Program-made: the position numbers and the translations under genes
Notes under the pieces: generated by a model
Seen by the model: only the letters and a program-made list of their open reading frames with translations
Databases searched by the model: none
Told to the model about the DNA's origin: nothing
Part shown: positions 5,077-6,075 of the stretch, piece after piece
Layout: every line of letters begins with the position of its first letter
How positions within the stretch are numbered: position 1 is the first letter of the stretch
Assembly (NCBI GenBank): GCA_024644775.1
Contig: JAHEHB010000339.1
Span: forward strand, 1 to 6,075
Origin: Deltaproteobacteria bacterium
GTDB lineage: Bacteria > Desulfobacterota > Desulfobacteria > Desulfobacterales > SURF-15
Direction: 5' to 3'
Length of the DNA stretch: 6,075 nt

Positions 5077-5082
5077 GATAAC

Positions 5083-5098
5083 TGGCACACTCTTTGCT
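5083..5098 (+). promoter_or_regulatory. Sigma-54 (-24/-12) promoter of groEL
   Basis: TGGCAC-N5-TTGCT matches the RpoN consensus at all core positions, with GG (5084-5085) and GC (5096-5097) 10 nt apart. Transcription would begin near 5109, giving a leader of about 85 nt before the groEL ATG. groEL is usually controlled by sigma-32 or by HrcA at a CIRCE repeat; no TTAGCACTC/GAGTGCTAA pair and no convincing sigma-32 boxes are seen here. Confidence 0.87.
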
Positions 5099-5121
5099 GT
5101 ATTAACTGTTAGGAAAAATAG

Positions 5122-6075
<954 letters not shown>

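Overview
The window looks like a moderately AT-rich chromosome segment of an anaerobic Gram-negative bacterium, most likely a Desulfobacterota (sulfate-reducer-type) species. This is an inference from gene content: exported proteins with signal peptides, a retropepsin-like protease/UUP1 membrane-protein pair, two divergent Hsp20 proteins in tandem, DisA, and two sigma-54-type promoters. No single gene fixes the taxon.

Layout. On the minus strand at the left edge (1-770) lies a two-gene unit: an exported retropepsin-like 'ATP-dependent zinc protease' family protein, and the N-terminus of a UUP1-family (inactive transglutaminase/7TM) membrane protein. The two are joined by an ATGA stop/start overlap. 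A noncoding divergent region follows (771-1306). Next, on the plus strand, is a tight operon of a small probable OB-fold protein and two Hsp20 chaperones (1307-2537), ending at one or two hairpins. After about 400 bp with no convincing gene come an exported protein of unknown function and disA, the diadenylate cyclase that makes c-di-AMP (2933-4671), probably co-transcribed. A 520-bp gap with at most one doubtful small ORF leads to the start of groEL (5194 to the window edge), which has no groES in front of it.

The main observation is regulatory. The Hsp20 operon and groEL each have a textbook -24/-12 (sigma-54) promoter, with GG and GC exactly 10 nt apart, at 1233-1248 and 5083-5098. The two promoters align without gaps over about 39 nt. 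They share not only the sigma-54 core but also an upstream element, ATTTTCAANNAGTTAG, which fits the IHF consensus at all but one defined position. Two general chaperone units in one neighbourhood therefore appear to be wired to the same enhancer-dependent, probably IHF-assisted stress control instead of the usual sigma-32 or HrcA/CIRCE control. No CIRCE element or convincing sigma-32 promoter was seen before groEL. DisA, a DNA-integrity/second-messenger enzyme best known from Gram-positives, lies between the two chaperone units and makes the segment look like a small stress-response neighbourhood.
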